Positions 53,201 through 62,317 of a stretch of 64,000 nucleotides of DNA are shown here, piece by piece. The position numbers and the translations under genes are program-made. The notes under the pieces are model-generated. The model did not search any database. It saw only the letters and a list, made by a program, of their open reading frames with translations, and was not told the DNA's origin. Numbering within the stretch: position 1 is the first letter of the stretch; each line of letters begins with the position of its first letter. The DNA is taken from positions 186,001 through 250,000 of the forward strand of contig CAXXGR010000010.1 in assembly GCA_963678775.2 (NCBI GenBank). Reading direction: 5' to 3'. This DNA comes from JBFHIJ01 sp963678775. GTDB taxonomy: Bacteria > Bacteroidota > Ignavibacteria > Kapaibacteriales > UBA2268.

Positions 53201-55196
53201 AGTAAGCTCCGGTTTTGAAATTAAAACAGATTATTTTGATGAAAATATTACGATATTAATTGCTGCAGAAGGGACTGCTCCTGCGATGCTTATTGCTGAC
53301 ACATTTGATTTCCCGGTACTATTATGTGATAATGCAATCAGTGATTCAATTACCGTAAAGAATACAGGTAATGGAGAGTTAGTCTTGAAAGACATAAAGT
53401 TTGACTCTATGGCTATAAGTTCTAATCTATCTATATATGCAAGCATACCCCCATCAGATTCTCTTAAAATTCCAATAGTATTTAGCTCTTCTAAGGTAGG
53501 CAATATTACAAGTAAAATGCAGATACTAACTAATCTAAGAGTTGATAACAAAACAATTCTCGACATTACTATTAATGCTGCAAGAGACAGTTCAGGATTT
53601 TACTTAGAAAAAAATCTTATAGAATATTCTAATTTAAGTGAAGATGAATCAGGAACGCAAATAATTAAAGTATATAATTCCGGCAATATGGATTTGAAGT
53701 GGGAATTACCTCTAAAAAGTAAAAATTTTGAAGTGACAGATATATCACCTTTAAATACAAAACCAGGAGATTCTTCTACTTTTACCATAAGGTTCAACGG
53801 TGGTAAAAAGTCGGAAAGTCCATATAATGAAAGTATTATGTTAAGCGATGAGTGCGGAAGAGAGATTCCAATTAACTTAATGGCTATAATTGGTATTAAT
53901 GATGCAAAAATTGAACTCGAGTCAATCGTGCAATTTCCAACATTGGTATGTCAGGATTCCGGGCACTATCAGATACAGATTAAGAATGTTGGTACGACAC
54001 CTTTGTCTTTATATAGTTTATCTTTTCAAAATATCGACATTAATTACAGTATAGAAAAAGATTACTCAGGAACAGTAATTTTGCCTAACAATTCCACTAA
54101 TATTGAAATTAAATACTCATCTCTAATAATGGGGAGTTTTCAAAACACACTTCTCTTAAAGACAAACGCAATAAATATCCCCCAAGGAGAAACTTCTGTT
54201 GTTTGCAAATTTGATAAAAAGATTGTAGCTTTTACAACATCTGAGACAATATTAGAAATAAGAGGTCTAATTCAAGATCAGATAGGCAATTTAACTGTGC
54301 AAATTGCAAACATCGGAACAGAAGATATCAATAGCTTGAATTATTCAGAGTTGAACAGATATGAACTTATTGACCCTCCTAAGGACTTAAAAGTTGGAGA
54401 AACCAAAGAGTTGACTATTAAATTTAATGGAGGCAATCTTGGTATTACTTATAATGAAGAGTTATATATCACTGACGATTGCAAGAACTCTACCGGACTT
54501 AAGCTCATTGCTAAAGTAGATAAAATCCCTAATGCTAAGTTTACCGTAGGTAGTATATCAGCTTATCCAGGACAAACTTTTGATTTACCAATTAGCTTAG
54601 ATGTAGAAGATGATATTAACATATCTGAGAATGACAAAATTTCCTTTACTCTGGTATTCAATAAAACAATTATGATACCCAAAGAAGAGTTGATTAGTAC
54701 AACAGATTCTATTTCTAGAAAAGTTAATATTCAGAATATGCCAATGCATACTTTGGTAGATGGAACTTCTATTGAATTTAGAGCATTTTTAGGAGATACT
54801 AATTATACTAAAATAAGTATAGAAAACATTGAAATTCAGAGTAATGATGAACTACATATTTCAACTGAAATCGGATCATTTAATGTGCTTGGAGTTTGCA
54901 TTGAGGGTGGTAATAGATTTATCATAGATACAGGGAAATTACAGTTATTCCCAAATGCACCAAACCCTGTTTATGAGCGTACTACAATCTCATTTTTTGG
55001 CATTGAAGTAGGCAGGCATTTAATTTCCATTTATGACGTATATGGTAATAAGCTTGCTGACTTGTTTGATAAATATATTGATCCCGGGTTCTATGAAACT
55101 ATCTTCAACTCTGATGAATTCCCTTCAGGCTCTTATATCTACATACTGCAAACGCCATCCACAGCCATTAAAAGAAAACTACAGGTCATTAGATAG
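50220..55196 (+). CDS. Giant secreted VWA/WD40/ASH-repeat protein with T9SS sorting domain
   Basis: A 1658-residue extracellular protein. A signal peptide (MLRQTVIYFILLMMPRLLIS) is followed by a von Willebrand A domain (about 80-260) whose MIDAS residues are D90-x-S92-x-S94, T155 and D186 (VLFTDGEG). A Hydin/SPD-2-like (ASH) module and a WTGS-like strand domain (GTDTIITWEG near 430) follow. Then come at least six WD40-like blades (about 490-800; ENDS IW/KIWDI and ALHVWKIESE), and five or so further ASH-like modules to about 1550. The last 80 residues, starting LQLFPNAPNP, are a type A T9SS sorting domain. TATATTTG at 50159-50166 could be a promoter. No enzyme domain seen. Confidence 0.88.
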   Translation: MLRQTVIYFILLMMPRLLISASSAIYITDVSKYPLIEANIYFLDDTGNPIYDISESDIIISENGTPQLIEDFSCSQGSAPIDISSILSVDVSASMTHEKLSKAKSALQQWISNLPLNSEAAITSFNKHTYLLRDFTKDKTLLSNALKFSSGTGGTDFDKAFFGLPAGIYNVAERAQNKPIIVLFTDGEGSADYQVIISKAKNIDAKIYAFISSEEIPLFLSNIAEETGGKTFGVSLTNNDVENAYKYILNEARGVKPCTISWISNTCSRSKNIAISVPTKGILQELTFNISDKYLPGFIYPQSNTLDFGNVTIGSNSSRNIAISANKKDITIDTILVDNNNFSIDLGSQTYPIQINEGSSIPFKILFESNTESYTVAKFNIISDACVNDIFYAIAGGKTAPAADSLLKITFPNGKEKLIAGTDTIITWEGISALDSVAIEYSTDGTNWNMITQFADNLSFKWHIPYDISSTCRVRLRHTNTLLESGDNYIIDAHPKAINKVVWGRNDFDTLYTAGKDGTLKKWYYKYKKESLILTGQINIYDITQNSGSLIASISEDKRVKVYNTNTDNDLIADYGQVSGMNCVDWSKDSRFIVGGSNDGTILIWKLSDKFNPLVSAKLHQSKIVDIQWNPSSSLIASCDAEGFLKISNMTLESGNIVIKEVLTFPQYNYDINAIEWITDEKVAVAANNKEVKIWDINQISLPVSYLRNDIEEYLNDLDYNPVQKILATVGTLHGVRLFNLSQSKTSYQPYFQYDGHQEQVTSVAIRYDGSTVASTDLSGALHVWKIESENDDYKALQDDISDADFSIVGASLSVNDIDFGKQLKDYPADSLISNYFLNSYTFPLTIDSVAIEGKDASLFNLQNSFTNQKLTPGEGLSLLIKSNNTKLGNIEADLIIYYNSLQTKATIKSEVIDKNIDILNDYYYIGKSNIDTSVSRKLTIFYNKSNQNINIKSVNLLQINSDIFDFDTLTEKVIEPNDSLQILVHFEPKEVGRVSSGFEIKTDYFDENITILIAAEGTAPAMLIADTFDFPVLLCDNAISDSITVKNTGNGELVLKDIKFDSMAISSNLSIYASIPPSDSLKIPIVFSSSKVGNITSKMQILTNLRVDNKTILDITINAARDSSGFYLEKNLIEYSNLSEDESGTQIIKVYNSGNMDLKWELPLKSKNFEVTDISPLNTKPGDSSTFTIRFNGGKKSESPYNESIMLSDECGREIPINLMAIIGINDAKIELESIVQFPTLVCQDSGHYQIQIKNVGTTPLSLYSLSFQNIDINYSIEKDYSGTVILPNNSTNIEIKYSSLIMGSFQNTLLLKTNAINIPQGETSVVCKFDKKIVAFTTSETILEIRGLIQDQIGNLTVQIANIGTEDINSLNYSELNRYELIDPPKDLKVGETKELTIKFNGGNLGITYNEELYITDDCKNSTGLKLIAKVDKIPNAKFTVGSISAYPGQTFDLPISLDVEDDINISENDKISFTLVFNKTIMIPKEELISTTDSISRKVNIQNMPMHTLVDGTSIEFRAFLGDTNYTKISIENIEIQSNDELHISTEIGSFNVLGVCIEGGNRFIIDTGKLQLFPNAPNPVYERTTISFFGIEVGRHLISIYDVYGNKLADLFDKYIDPGFYETIFNSDEFPSGSYIYILQTPSTAIKRKLQVIR

Positions 55197-55272
55197 CAAG
55201 CACTTATATAATATAAAAAAATATTATAGTTAGGATTAAAATGTCCTAATAAGTAATTCGGAAGGTAAAATG

Positions 55273-55296
55273 TTAACAATATAGCTGTATTGTTAA
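55273..55296. promoter_or_regulatory. Perfect palindrome upstream of the transketolase genes
   Basis: TTAACAATA-N6-TATTGTTAA, arms of 9 bases (55273-55281 and 55288-55296), centred about 66 bases before the ATG of the transketolase N-subunit gene. The spacing of 6 equals that of the other operator in this window but the sequence differs. It may be a regulator site or an mRNA hairpin. Confidence 0.55.
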
Positions 55297-55350
55297 ATAT
55301 AAATTTTGTAGTTTTGAAAATAGTTATTTAAATCAACTCAAAAAACTCTT

Positions 55351-56223
55351 ATGGGATTCAGTGTGGAATTTTCTGATATCATCTTCAAAAATCAAAAAAG
55401 AGAGCCTGCCGAATTCGCAGAAATAGCTCTTGAGCTCCGTAGAGATATAATAAAAAGTTTGACATTAGCAAAATCAGGACATAGTGGCGGACCATTAGGT
55501 GTTTCCGATATTATGTCTGTTTTATTTTTTGGCGGTGTCATGAATCATAATCCTCAAGAGCCTGACATGGCTTCCAGGGATAGATTTGTATTAAGCGCAG
55601 GGCACATGGCTCCTGTTCTTTATTCAGCTTTAGCTCGAGCAGGATATTTTCCTACAGAAGAGCTTGCGACTTTGAGAAAATGGGGAAGTAGACTTCAAGG
55701 TCATCCTGGTTTGGATAAAAATCTACCCGGAGTAGAAACTTCTTCCGGATCTTTAGGTCAAGGTATTTCTATCGCTGTAGGTATGGCTATGAGTGATAAA
55801 CTTGTAGACAATAATGATAGGCAGGTCTTCTGCGTTACAGGCGATGGAGAACTCCAGGAAGGCACAGTATGGGAAGCTGCAATGGCATCGAGTCATCATA
55901 AATTAGATAATCTGTGCTGGATAGTTGATAATAACGATTGCCAAATAGACGGCAGATGCAAAGATGTAATGAATATCTATCCGCTTGATTCTAAATTTGA
56001 ATCATTTGGTTTTGATGTAATCAATATTAATGGTCATTGCTTTGAAGATATTATTGCTGCATTTGATAAATTTAAAGCAAATAAAGGCAGTGGAAAACCA
56101 ACTGTAATTATTGCAAAAACTTTCATGGGCAAAGGCGTTTCTTTTATGCAAGACCAATACACTTGGCATGGCAATCCGCCTAAACCTGACCAAGCCGAAA
56201 AAGCTCTTTCAGAGTTAGTTTAA
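55351..56223 (+). CDS. Transketolase, N-terminal subunit
   Basis: A 290-residue thiamine-diphosphate subunit of split transketolase. The N-terminal signature LAKSGHSGGPLGVSDIMSVLFF, the ThDP-binding GDGELQEGTVWEAAM with NDCQIDG, and FVLSAGHMAPVLYSAL are all intact. With the following gene it interconverts sugar phosphates in the pentose phosphate pathway; split subunits are common in bacteria and archaea. It ends with the usual WHGNPPKPDQ loop. The partner begins 40 bases later. A palindrome precedes the gene. Confidence 0.93.
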   Translation: MGFSVEFSDIIFKNQKREPAEFAEIALELRRDIIKSLTLAKSGHSGGPLGVSDIMSVLFFGGVMNHNPQEPDMASRDRFVLSAGHMAPVLYSALARAGYFPTEELATLRKWGSRLQGHPGLDKNLPGVETSSGSLGQGISIAVGMAMSDKLVDNNDRQVFCVTGDGELQEGTVWEAAMASSHHKLDNLCWIVDNNDCQIDGRCKDVMNIYPLDSKFESFGFDVININGHCFEDIIAAFDKFKANKGSGKPTVIIAKTFMGKGVSFMQDQYTWHGNPPKPDQAEKALSELV

Positions 56224-56263
56224 TACTTTTTCGTAAAAAATTGTAAACAAATTAAAATATAAA

Positions 56264-57280
56264 ATGAAAAAATACGAACTTCTAGGTAAAAAGCCTACTC
56301 GTCATGGTTTTGGCGAAGGATTGGTAGTTTTAGGTGAAAAACATGATAATGTAGTTGTACTGGGAGGAGACATTACCGGTTCTGTAATGACTTCTATGTT
56401 CCAATCAAAATATCCTGAACGATTTTTCTCTTTAGGCATTGCTGAGCAAAATGCAACAACAGTTGCTACAGGTATGGCTTTGTCAGGGAAAATTCCTTTT
56501 TTCTCAAGTTACAGTGCTTTTGCAGCATTTAGAAATGCAGACCAATTACGAGTATCTGTTTGCTACAATAATGCCAATGTAAAAATCGGCGGTGGGCACT
56601 CGGGTATTACGGTTGGCCCTGACGGCGCTACTCACCAATCTTTGGAAGAGGTTGCTTTGCTAAGAGCTCTTCCTAATATGACATTAGTAGTTCCTGCTGA
56701 TTTTGAAGAAGCAAAAAAAGCAACTATTGCAGTTGGAGAAATGTTCGGTCCTGCATATATCAGATTTGGCAGACCAAACGTACCAATGTTTACAAATGCA
56801 AATTCTGAATTTGTAATAGGGAAAGCCAACGTATTGACTGAGGGTAATGATATTGCTATCGTGGCTGCCGGTCTAATGGTTTGGCAAGCACTATTAGCAG
56901 CAGAGCAACTAGAGAAAAATCATGGAATAAAAGCTAGAGTTATTAATAATCATACTATTAAACCAATAGATGCTGAAACTATAACTATAGCTGCCAGAGA
57001 ATGCGGTGCAATAGTTACAGCAGAAGAGCACCAGGTATATGGCGGATTAGGTGGTGCTGTTGCTGAGGTAGTTGTTAAAAATGCTCCTGTTCCTATGGAA
57101 TTTGTTGGTATGCCTGATATATTTGGTGCAAGTGGTGAACCTGAAGAATTGCTTGAAAAATTTGGCTTCACTTGGCAACAAATATATGCATCTGCAATAA
57201 AAGCCCTAGAGAGAAAAGCAAAACCTTCTAATGATATTAGAAAAGTTACTGATATTCCAAAATATTTTGAAAATATGTAA
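56264..57280 (+). CDS. Transketolase, C-terminal subunit
   Basis: A 338-residue partner of the preceding subunit. The Pyr domain begins PTRHGFGEGLVVLGEK with Glu in LGIAEQNATTVATGMAL as catalytic acid, followed by FFSSYSAFAAFRNADQLRVS and GGGHSGITVGPDGATHQ. The C-terminal transketolase-C domain (about 200-320) carries NDIAIVAAGLMVWQALLAAEQL and PIDAETI. It also resembles DXS and E1-beta domains, but pairing with an N-subunit and the overall motifs make transketolase clear. About 40 bases separate the two genes. Confidence 0.93.
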   Translation: MKKYELLGKKPTRHGFGEGLVVLGEKHDNVVVLGGDITGSVMTSMFQSKYPERFFSLGIAEQNATTVATGMALSGKIPFFSSYSAFAAFRNADQLRVSVCYNNANVKIGGGHSGITVGPDGATHQSLEEVALLRALPNMTLVVPADFEEAKKATIAVGEMFGPAYIRFGRPNVPMFTNANSEFVIGKANVLTEGNDIAIVAAGLMVWQALLAAEQLEKNHGIKARVINNHTIKPIDAETITIAARECGAIVTAEEHQVYGGLGGAVAEVVVKNAPVPMEFVGMPDIFGASGEPEELLEKFGFTWQQIYASAIKALERKAKPSNDIRKVTDIPKYFENM

Positions 57281-57388
57281 TATTTTCAGTAATTTTTATT
57301 CTGTATGGCTGTCATTTTTAACATCTGCTTTCAAGCAGTCCATGTTATACCTGACAGCCTTTTATATATTAGATGATAAGGGAAAAAT

Positions 57389-58897
57389 ATGCAAAAATTA
57401 TTACTATCTATTGTTTCTTTAGTAGTATTTTTAGTTTCTTGTACTACAGAGACTACAATCGGAAATGAAATTGAATTCCGAAAAGCAACTATGCGAGGAG
57501 AATATTACCCGGCAGACAAAGATTCTCTTGCAAATCTGATTGATAGATTTGCGGATACTACTACAATGGGGGCTAACGGAGAGAGTGGGTTCTATTTGAA
57601 TTATATAGTAATGCCTCATGGGAAAATGGAGTACACTCTGCAAAATGCAAAAGATGCTATAAGAGCAATAACCGGATATGATTTTGAAACATTTATTTTT
57701 ATAACTGACTGTAATAAGGATGAAGATTTAAAAGGCTTTGACATTTATGATGGGCAAGGTTATGAATCTTCGTTTGGTACTGTTAGTGTAGATACATTAC
57801 TTAGAAATAAACTGAAAGAAACTTTCCCTGATAATTGTACTAAAGAGTTCCAAAATAATCAAAAGTACAATAGATTTGAACCATATATGAATATAATAGC
57901 AAAACTTGTACCTGATAAAAATATTGTACCTATTGTTATTGGTAAATTAGATAGATTTCAAATAACTGAGTTAGGCGATAAAATAGAAGCTACAGTAAGA
58001 GAATCTAAAAAGAATGTGCTTACAGTTGTTATTACTAACTTCTCTGAAGGTATGAATCAAGAAGAAGCCAGAAAACAAGATATTCCTTTGATCCAGTCAT
58101 TAGAAAGTGGAAATATTTTTGCTTTATTCAGACAAAATCTGACCGCTTATAGCAATGAGTTTCGAGCTTTAAAAACAGGTATCTCTGTCGGTCAGTATGG
58201 TGGCGCAAATATGTTTCTTCCTTACTTATATAATACCTCATTTAATGTTTTTCAAGAGAAAAGTGAATTTAATAATGTGAAAGCATACTTATCCGCTTTA
58301 GCTTATAATGATCCACAAAAGTCTTATTATTCTTTTACTCCGTTCAAGAAGATGACGTTGATGAAAGAATTTGTTGACTCTGTTGATGTTGGCTTACGAA
58401 GAGGATTAGAAGGAGAAAAGATTCCAAATACTATGATAGTGCTCAGGGAATTTGAAAAGCCCTATCCGTTTTTCTTATTAATTAAAAAAGATGGTAAGTT
58501 GTTAAGTTCAAAAGGAAGCTTATCTACAGATGCAAATATTCTATACAATGCATATAAAACATCTAATGATTTGGGACTTAATCATGCAAACGCCAAAGAG
58601 TATTTAGCAAACTATGATAAATTACATTTAGAAATGTTTATTTGCAACTTTCCGCATCTACTAGGTACTTTTCCTACTGAAGGTGAAATCAATAAGTTAG
58701 GCTTTGGGGTAATGACAGAAACAGGTGAGTATTATGTCGTACCAGGCATAGATTTTGAAGAAGGTGCTCCTGCTGAAAAAGTCAAGGAACTACTTTATCA
58801 AAAAGCCGACATCAAAGAAAATGATAAGCATATATTGTATTATTTTGATATTTTTATTTTAGAAAAAAATGCCCCTAAAGAGCAGGAAGAAAAGTGA
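57389..58897 (+). CDS. Memo-like (AmmeMemoRadiSam B) lipoprotein, divergent
   Basis: A 502-residue lipoprotein (lipobox LVSC near residue 18) whose first half has the order of Memo/AmmeMemoRadiSam-system protein B: ATMRGEYYPADKDSLANLID at the start, IVMPHGKMEYTLQNAKDAIRAI, a strand FETFIFIT, and a VLTVVITNFSEGMNQEEAR near 220. One His of the putative metal site is present (PHGKM) but the usual His of GPSH and DLSH positions is replaced. The second half (IPNTMIVLREFEKPYPFFLLIK onward) is similar in pattern to AMMECR1. The similarity is by eye and tentative. The next gene starts in an overlapping GTGA. Confidence 0.5.
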   Translation: MQKLLLSIVSLVVFLVSCTTETTIGNEIEFRKATMRGEYYPADKDSLANLIDRFADTTTMGANGESGFYLNYIVMPHGKMEYTLQNAKDAIRAITGYDFETFIFITDCNKDEDLKGFDIYDGQGYESSFGTVSVDTLLRNKLKETFPDNCTKEFQNNQKYNRFEPYMNIIAKLVPDKNIVPIVIGKLDRFQITELGDKIEATVRESKKNVLTVVITNFSEGMNQEEARKQDIPLIQSLESGNIFALFRQNLTAYSNEFRALKTGISVGQYGGANMFLPYLYNTSFNVFQEKSEFNNVKAYLSALAYNDPQKSYYSFTPFKKMTLMKEFVDSVDVGLRRGLEGEKIPNTMIVLREFEKPYPFFLLIKKDGKLLSSKGSLSTDANILYNAYKTSNDLGLNHANAKEYLANYDKLHLEMFICNFPHLLGTFPTEGEINKLGFGVMTETGEYYVVPGIDFEEGAPAEKVKELLYQKADIKENDKHILYYFDIFILEKNAPKEQEEK

Positions 58898-60351
58898 TAG
58901 CTATAAAAGTAATAGACAGAATTGAAATAGAAGAAGATATTTTGAAGCTCATCGGTGTTATTGCTGATGAGCTTCAAGTTGAAGTATATGCTGTAGGCGG
59001 ATATGTAAGAGATTATTATCTTAAGCGTGACCGCACAGATATAGATTGCACAGTAGTAGGTGACGCAGTTAGATTTGCAAAAGAAGTGGCTACTCGTACT
59101 AAGTCAAAAGCAGTTATATATGAACGATTTAGAACTGCTATGGTACCAATCGGTAAATATCAATGCGAATTTGTAGGTACACGCAAAGAAGAGTATTTAC
59201 CTGATTCCAGGAAGCCGATTGTTACCGAAGGTACGCTTCTTGATGATTTAAAGCGAAGAGATTTTACTTGTAATGCTTTAGCCGTTTGTGTTAATAAATC
59301 GCGAATGGGAGAGGTTATTGACGCATTTTCAGGTTTAGATGATTTAAAAGCCGGATTATTGGAAACCCCTTTAGATCCTGAAGTTACTTTTTCTGATGAT
59401 CCCTTGCGAATGATGCGGGCTGCTAGGTTTGCATCGCAGTTAAATTTTGAGATTGAACAGGCTTCCTTAGATGCCATTTCAAAAATGGCTGATAGGATAA
59501 AGATTATATCTCAGGAGAGGATTACTGAAGAGTTTCTTAAAATACTCAAATCAGCTAAACCATCAGTTGGTATCAATATCTTATTCCAAACTGGTCTCTT
59601 GAAATATATTTTCCCGGAAGTGTATCACCTTGCCGGAGTAGAAATAGTGGAATCCAGTGATAAGGCATATGGACATAAAGATGTGTACAAACACACTTTA
59701 AAAGTTTTGGATAATATATCGGAACACACAAATAATGTATGGCTCAGATTTGCTACTCTTATGCACGATATAGCAAAGCCAAAGACTAAAAAGTTTGTTA
59801 AAGGTACAGGATGGACCTTCCATGGGCACGAAGAAATAGGTGCTAGATGGGTCAAAAAGATATTTAAACGCATGAAATTGCCCTTTGAACATGTCTCTTA
59901 CGTAGAAAAGTTAGTAAGATTGCACCAAAGGCCAATGGTGCTTGTAGATGATGGCGTAACTGATTCGGCGATTAGAAGGTTAGCTGTTACTGCAGATGAA
60001 GCATTAGAGGATTTGTTTACTTTGTGCAGAGCTGATATTACTACAAAAAACGAACATAGAGAAAAAAAATATCTACAGAATTATGAAGTAGTGTTTCAAA
60101 AAATACTTGAAGTTCAGGAAAAAGATCAACTAAGAGCATTTCAATCTCCTGTTCGTGGTGAAGAGATTATGGAATATTGCAAATTAGAACCTTCAAGAGC
60201 TGTTGGATTTATAAAGCATAATATCGAAGAAGCTATTTTGGAAGGTATCATACCTAACGAGTATGAAGAGGCGAAACAATTTTTTATATCCAAGGTAGAA
60301 AGTTGGCTATCAGAATTGCCTCCTGATTATCTCAGGCGATCAGTAAAATAG
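58894..60351 (+). CDS. CCA-adding/poly(A) polymerase-type tRNA nucleotidyltransferase with HD domain
   Basis: A 485-residue class II nucleotidyltransferase with a GTG start in a GTGA overlap with the preceding stop. The head domain has VYAVGGYVRDYYLKR and the catalytic Asp pair DRTDIDCTVVG, followed by RRDFTCNALAV and the DDPLRMMRAARFASQLNFEIE neck motif. A C-terminal HD domain has HTLKVLDNISEH and LMHDIAKPKT (HD), which some bacterial CCA enzymes carry as a phosphohydrolase. It repairs or adds the tRNA CCA end; poly(A) polymerase activity cannot be excluded. A terminator follows. Confidence 0.85.
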   Translation: MIAIKVIDRIEIEEDILKLIGVIADELQVEVYAVGGYVRDYYLKRDRTDIDCTVVGDAVRFAKEVATRTKSKAVIYERFRTAMVPIGKYQCEFVGTRKEEYLPDSRKPIVTEGTLLDDLKRRDFTCNALAVCVNKSRMGEVIDAFSGLDDLKAGLLETPLDPEVTFSDDPLRMMRAARFASQLNFEIEQASLDAISKMADRIKIISQERITEEFLKILKSAKPSVGINILFQTGLLKYIFPEVYHLAGVEIVESSDKAYGHKDVYKHTLKVLDNISEHTNNVWLRFATLMHDIAKPKTKKFVKGTGWTFHGHEEIGARWVKKIFKRMKLPFEHVSYVEKLVRLHQRPMVLVDDGVTDSAIRRLAVTADEALEDLFTLCRADITTKNEHREKKYLQNYEVVFQKILEVQEKDQLRAFQSPVRGEEIMEYCKLEPSRAVGFIKHNIEEAILEGIIPNEYEEAKQFFISKVESWLSELPPDYLRRSVK

Positions 60352-60389
60352 AAAAAAGCTCTGGGTACAAAATACTTAGAGCTTTTTTT
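60352..60389 (+). terminator. Terminator after the nucleotidyltransferase gene
   Basis: AAAAAAGCTCT (60352-60362) pairs with AGAGCTTTTTT (60378-60388), continued by two G-T wobble and three normal pairs around a 5-base loop; a T run follows. Confidence 0.88.
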
Positions 60390-60451
60390 GTTTATTATTA
60401 TTATATTTAGTTTGATACTATTGTAGATTATATTATAAGAATATTTATTAT

Positions 60452-61378
60452 ATGAAGATTGATGTTAATCAATTGATAGATTTAACAAAAGCAGACGGTG
60501 GTAACTTTGGAGTAGATTCTTTAGAGGAAGCTTATAGCTTTTGCAAAAAGATTGCATTGGGTCATTATGAAAACTTTCCTGTGGGAAGCATTTTAATTCC
60601 TAAAAGACTGAGAAAACATTTTTTCTCAATTTATGCTTTTTCCAGATTAGCAGATGATTTGGGTGATGAACTCTCAATGGTCTCTAAAAATCTAGCTTTA
60701 GAAGGTTTAGATAGTTTAAATAGTATGGTAAGGCATTTTAATATAGCTGATACAAAGAAGAAAAACCCTATAATATATGCTATAGTAGACACCATGGTGG
60801 TTAAAAATATACCTCCTGAGCCATTTGAAAAGTTAATTACAGCTTTTAAGCAAGACGTTATGTTTGTCAGACCAAAAACTATGAATGATAATTATAATTA
60901 TTGCAAGTACTCTGCTAATCCCGTGGGAGAGTTAGTGCTGAGATTATTTGATAATTATAATGATCAGACTGCTAAGTATTCTGATTTCATATGTACCGGT
61001 CTTCAGTTGGTTAATTTTTGGCAGGATATATCAATAGACAAAACAAAGAATAGGATTTATGTACCTATAAATATTCAAAATAAGTATGGAATAGAAGATA
61101 ATAACTTTTACGAGGCGGAACTTACTAAGCTTGATAAAATGATAGAAGATTTGTGCGAGCATACAGAACAGCTTTTTGCTGAGGGTAAAAATCTAATACC
61201 ATTAGTAAAGAGTAGAAGATTACGAATAGAGCTGGCAATGATTTTAGAAGGTGGAAAACGTATTTTGCAAAAAACTCGAAAATTAAAATCAAAATTGTTA
61301 TCTTTACGTCCAAAGCTAGGTAAGTCCGATATTCTTATTATATTTTTGAGAGTCTTTGTTAGACATAGGATTATTTAA
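60452..61378 (+). CDS. hpnC: Hydroxysqualene synthase-type HpnC (squalene/phytoene synthase family)
   Basis: A 308-residue trans-isoprenyl-diphosphate synthase. The first Asp motif is FSRLADDLGDE and the second is NFWQDISIDKTKNR, both intact; PIIYAIVDTMVV lies between. Length and order fit HpnC, which turns presqualene diphosphate into hydroxysqualene in the HpnC/HpnD/HpnE squalene route. The N-terminus (MKIDVNQLIDLTKADGG) is about 20 residues longer than usual. The gene overlaps hpnD by one base (TAATG), consistent with one pathway. Confidence 0.85.
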   Translation: MKIDVNQLIDLTKADGGNFGVDSLEEAYSFCKKIALGHYENFPVGSILIPKRLRKHFFSIYAFSRLADDLGDELSMVSKNLALEGLDSLNSMVRHFNIADTKKKNPIIYAIVDTMVVKNIPPEPFEKLITAFKQDVMFVRPKTMNDNYNYCKYSANPVGELVLRLFDNYNDQTAKYSDFICTGLQLVNFWQDISIDKTKNRIYVPINIQNKYGIEDNNFYEAELTKLDKMIEDLCEHTEQLFAEGKNLIPLVKSRRLRIELAMILEGGKRILQKTRKLKSKLLSLRPKLGKSDILIIFLRVFVRHRII

Positions 61379-62280
61379 TGGAAATTGTAACTCAGTTTGA
61401 TTTGGCATATCATGAAAATGTAGCGCCCCCGATTGTTGAAAAATCCAACTTTTTATACGCCTTTTCTTTTTTACCTAAAGAAGAGAGGGTTGCTATGCAC
61501 TCAATTTATGCCTTTTGCAGTTACATTGACAGCATTGTAGACGATTCACCTAACACAGATCCTAAAGTAGTAGAAAAAAAGCTAAAACGGCTTGCATGGT
61601 GGCAAAATGAGTTAGATAAAGTTTATTCCGGTAATTATGCCGGACTATACATTAAACCTTTTGAGTATGTAGTTAAACGATTTGCAATTCCTAAACAATA
61701 CTTTATGACTTTGATAGATGGATGTCGTACAGACCTGGTAAGAAATACATATAATACGTTCGAAGATTTAAAAGAATATTGCTACGGAGTAGCCAGTATT
61801 GTAGGTTTGATTAGTATCGAAATCTTTGGTTATAAGTACGAAGAGACCAAAAATTATGCAATAAATTTGGGCTATGCACTTCAACTAACAAATATTATGA
61901 GAGATATAAAGGTAGACAAAGATCGAGGGTATTTTTATATTCCTCAAGAAGATTTAGATGCCTTTTCATACTCTCGTGATGATATTATCAATGAAGTTTA
62001 TAACGAAAATTTCGTTGAACTAATGAGATATCAGGCTAAAAGAGCCAGAAAGTATTACCACAATGCTCGTACGATGCTCAGGCCTGATGAAAAACCGACA
62101 ATAGTAGCAGCAGAGATTATGGATGCTATCTATTATAGACTTTTAGAAAAAATAGAACTAAATGATTTTAATATCTATAAGCAAAAAATTAGAGTTTCTA
62201 ATGCCCATAAGATTATGACTGCTCTAAAACATTGGCTATCTGTCGGAATATTTATATCAAGAATAAAAAAACATCCCTAA
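61378..62280 (+). CDS. hpnD: Presqualene diphosphate synthase-type HpnD
   Basis: A 300-residue member of the squalene/phytoene synthase family. Motifs are YCSYIDSIVDDSPN (first Asp site) and QLTNIMRDIKVDKDRGYFYIP (second site), with the family YCYGVASIVGLISIEIFGY between. HpnD condenses two farnesyl diphosphates into presqualene diphosphate. It directly follows hpnC, overlapping its stop. HpnE (the FAD-dependent final enzyme) and squalene-hopene cyclase are not in the window, so the final product (hopanoids or carotenoid-like) is inferred. Confidence 0.87.
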   Translation: MEIVTQFDLAYHENVAPPIVEKSNFLYAFSFLPKEERVAMHSIYAFCSYIDSIVDDSPNTDPKVVEKKLKRLAWWQNELDKVYSGNYAGLYIKPFEYVVKRFAIPKQYFMTLIDGCRTDLVRNTYNTFEDLKEYCYGVASIVGLISIEIFGYKYEETKNYAINLGYALQLTNIMRDIKVDKDRGYFYIPQEDLDAFSYSRDDIINEVYNENFVELMRYQAKRARKYYHNARTMLRPDEKPTIVAAEIMDAIYYRLLEKIELNDFNIYKQKIRVSNAHKIMTALKHWLSVGIFISRIKKHP

Positions 62281-62317
62281 AATATTCTAATTTATAGGTC
62301 TTTTCAGGATTACCGGT

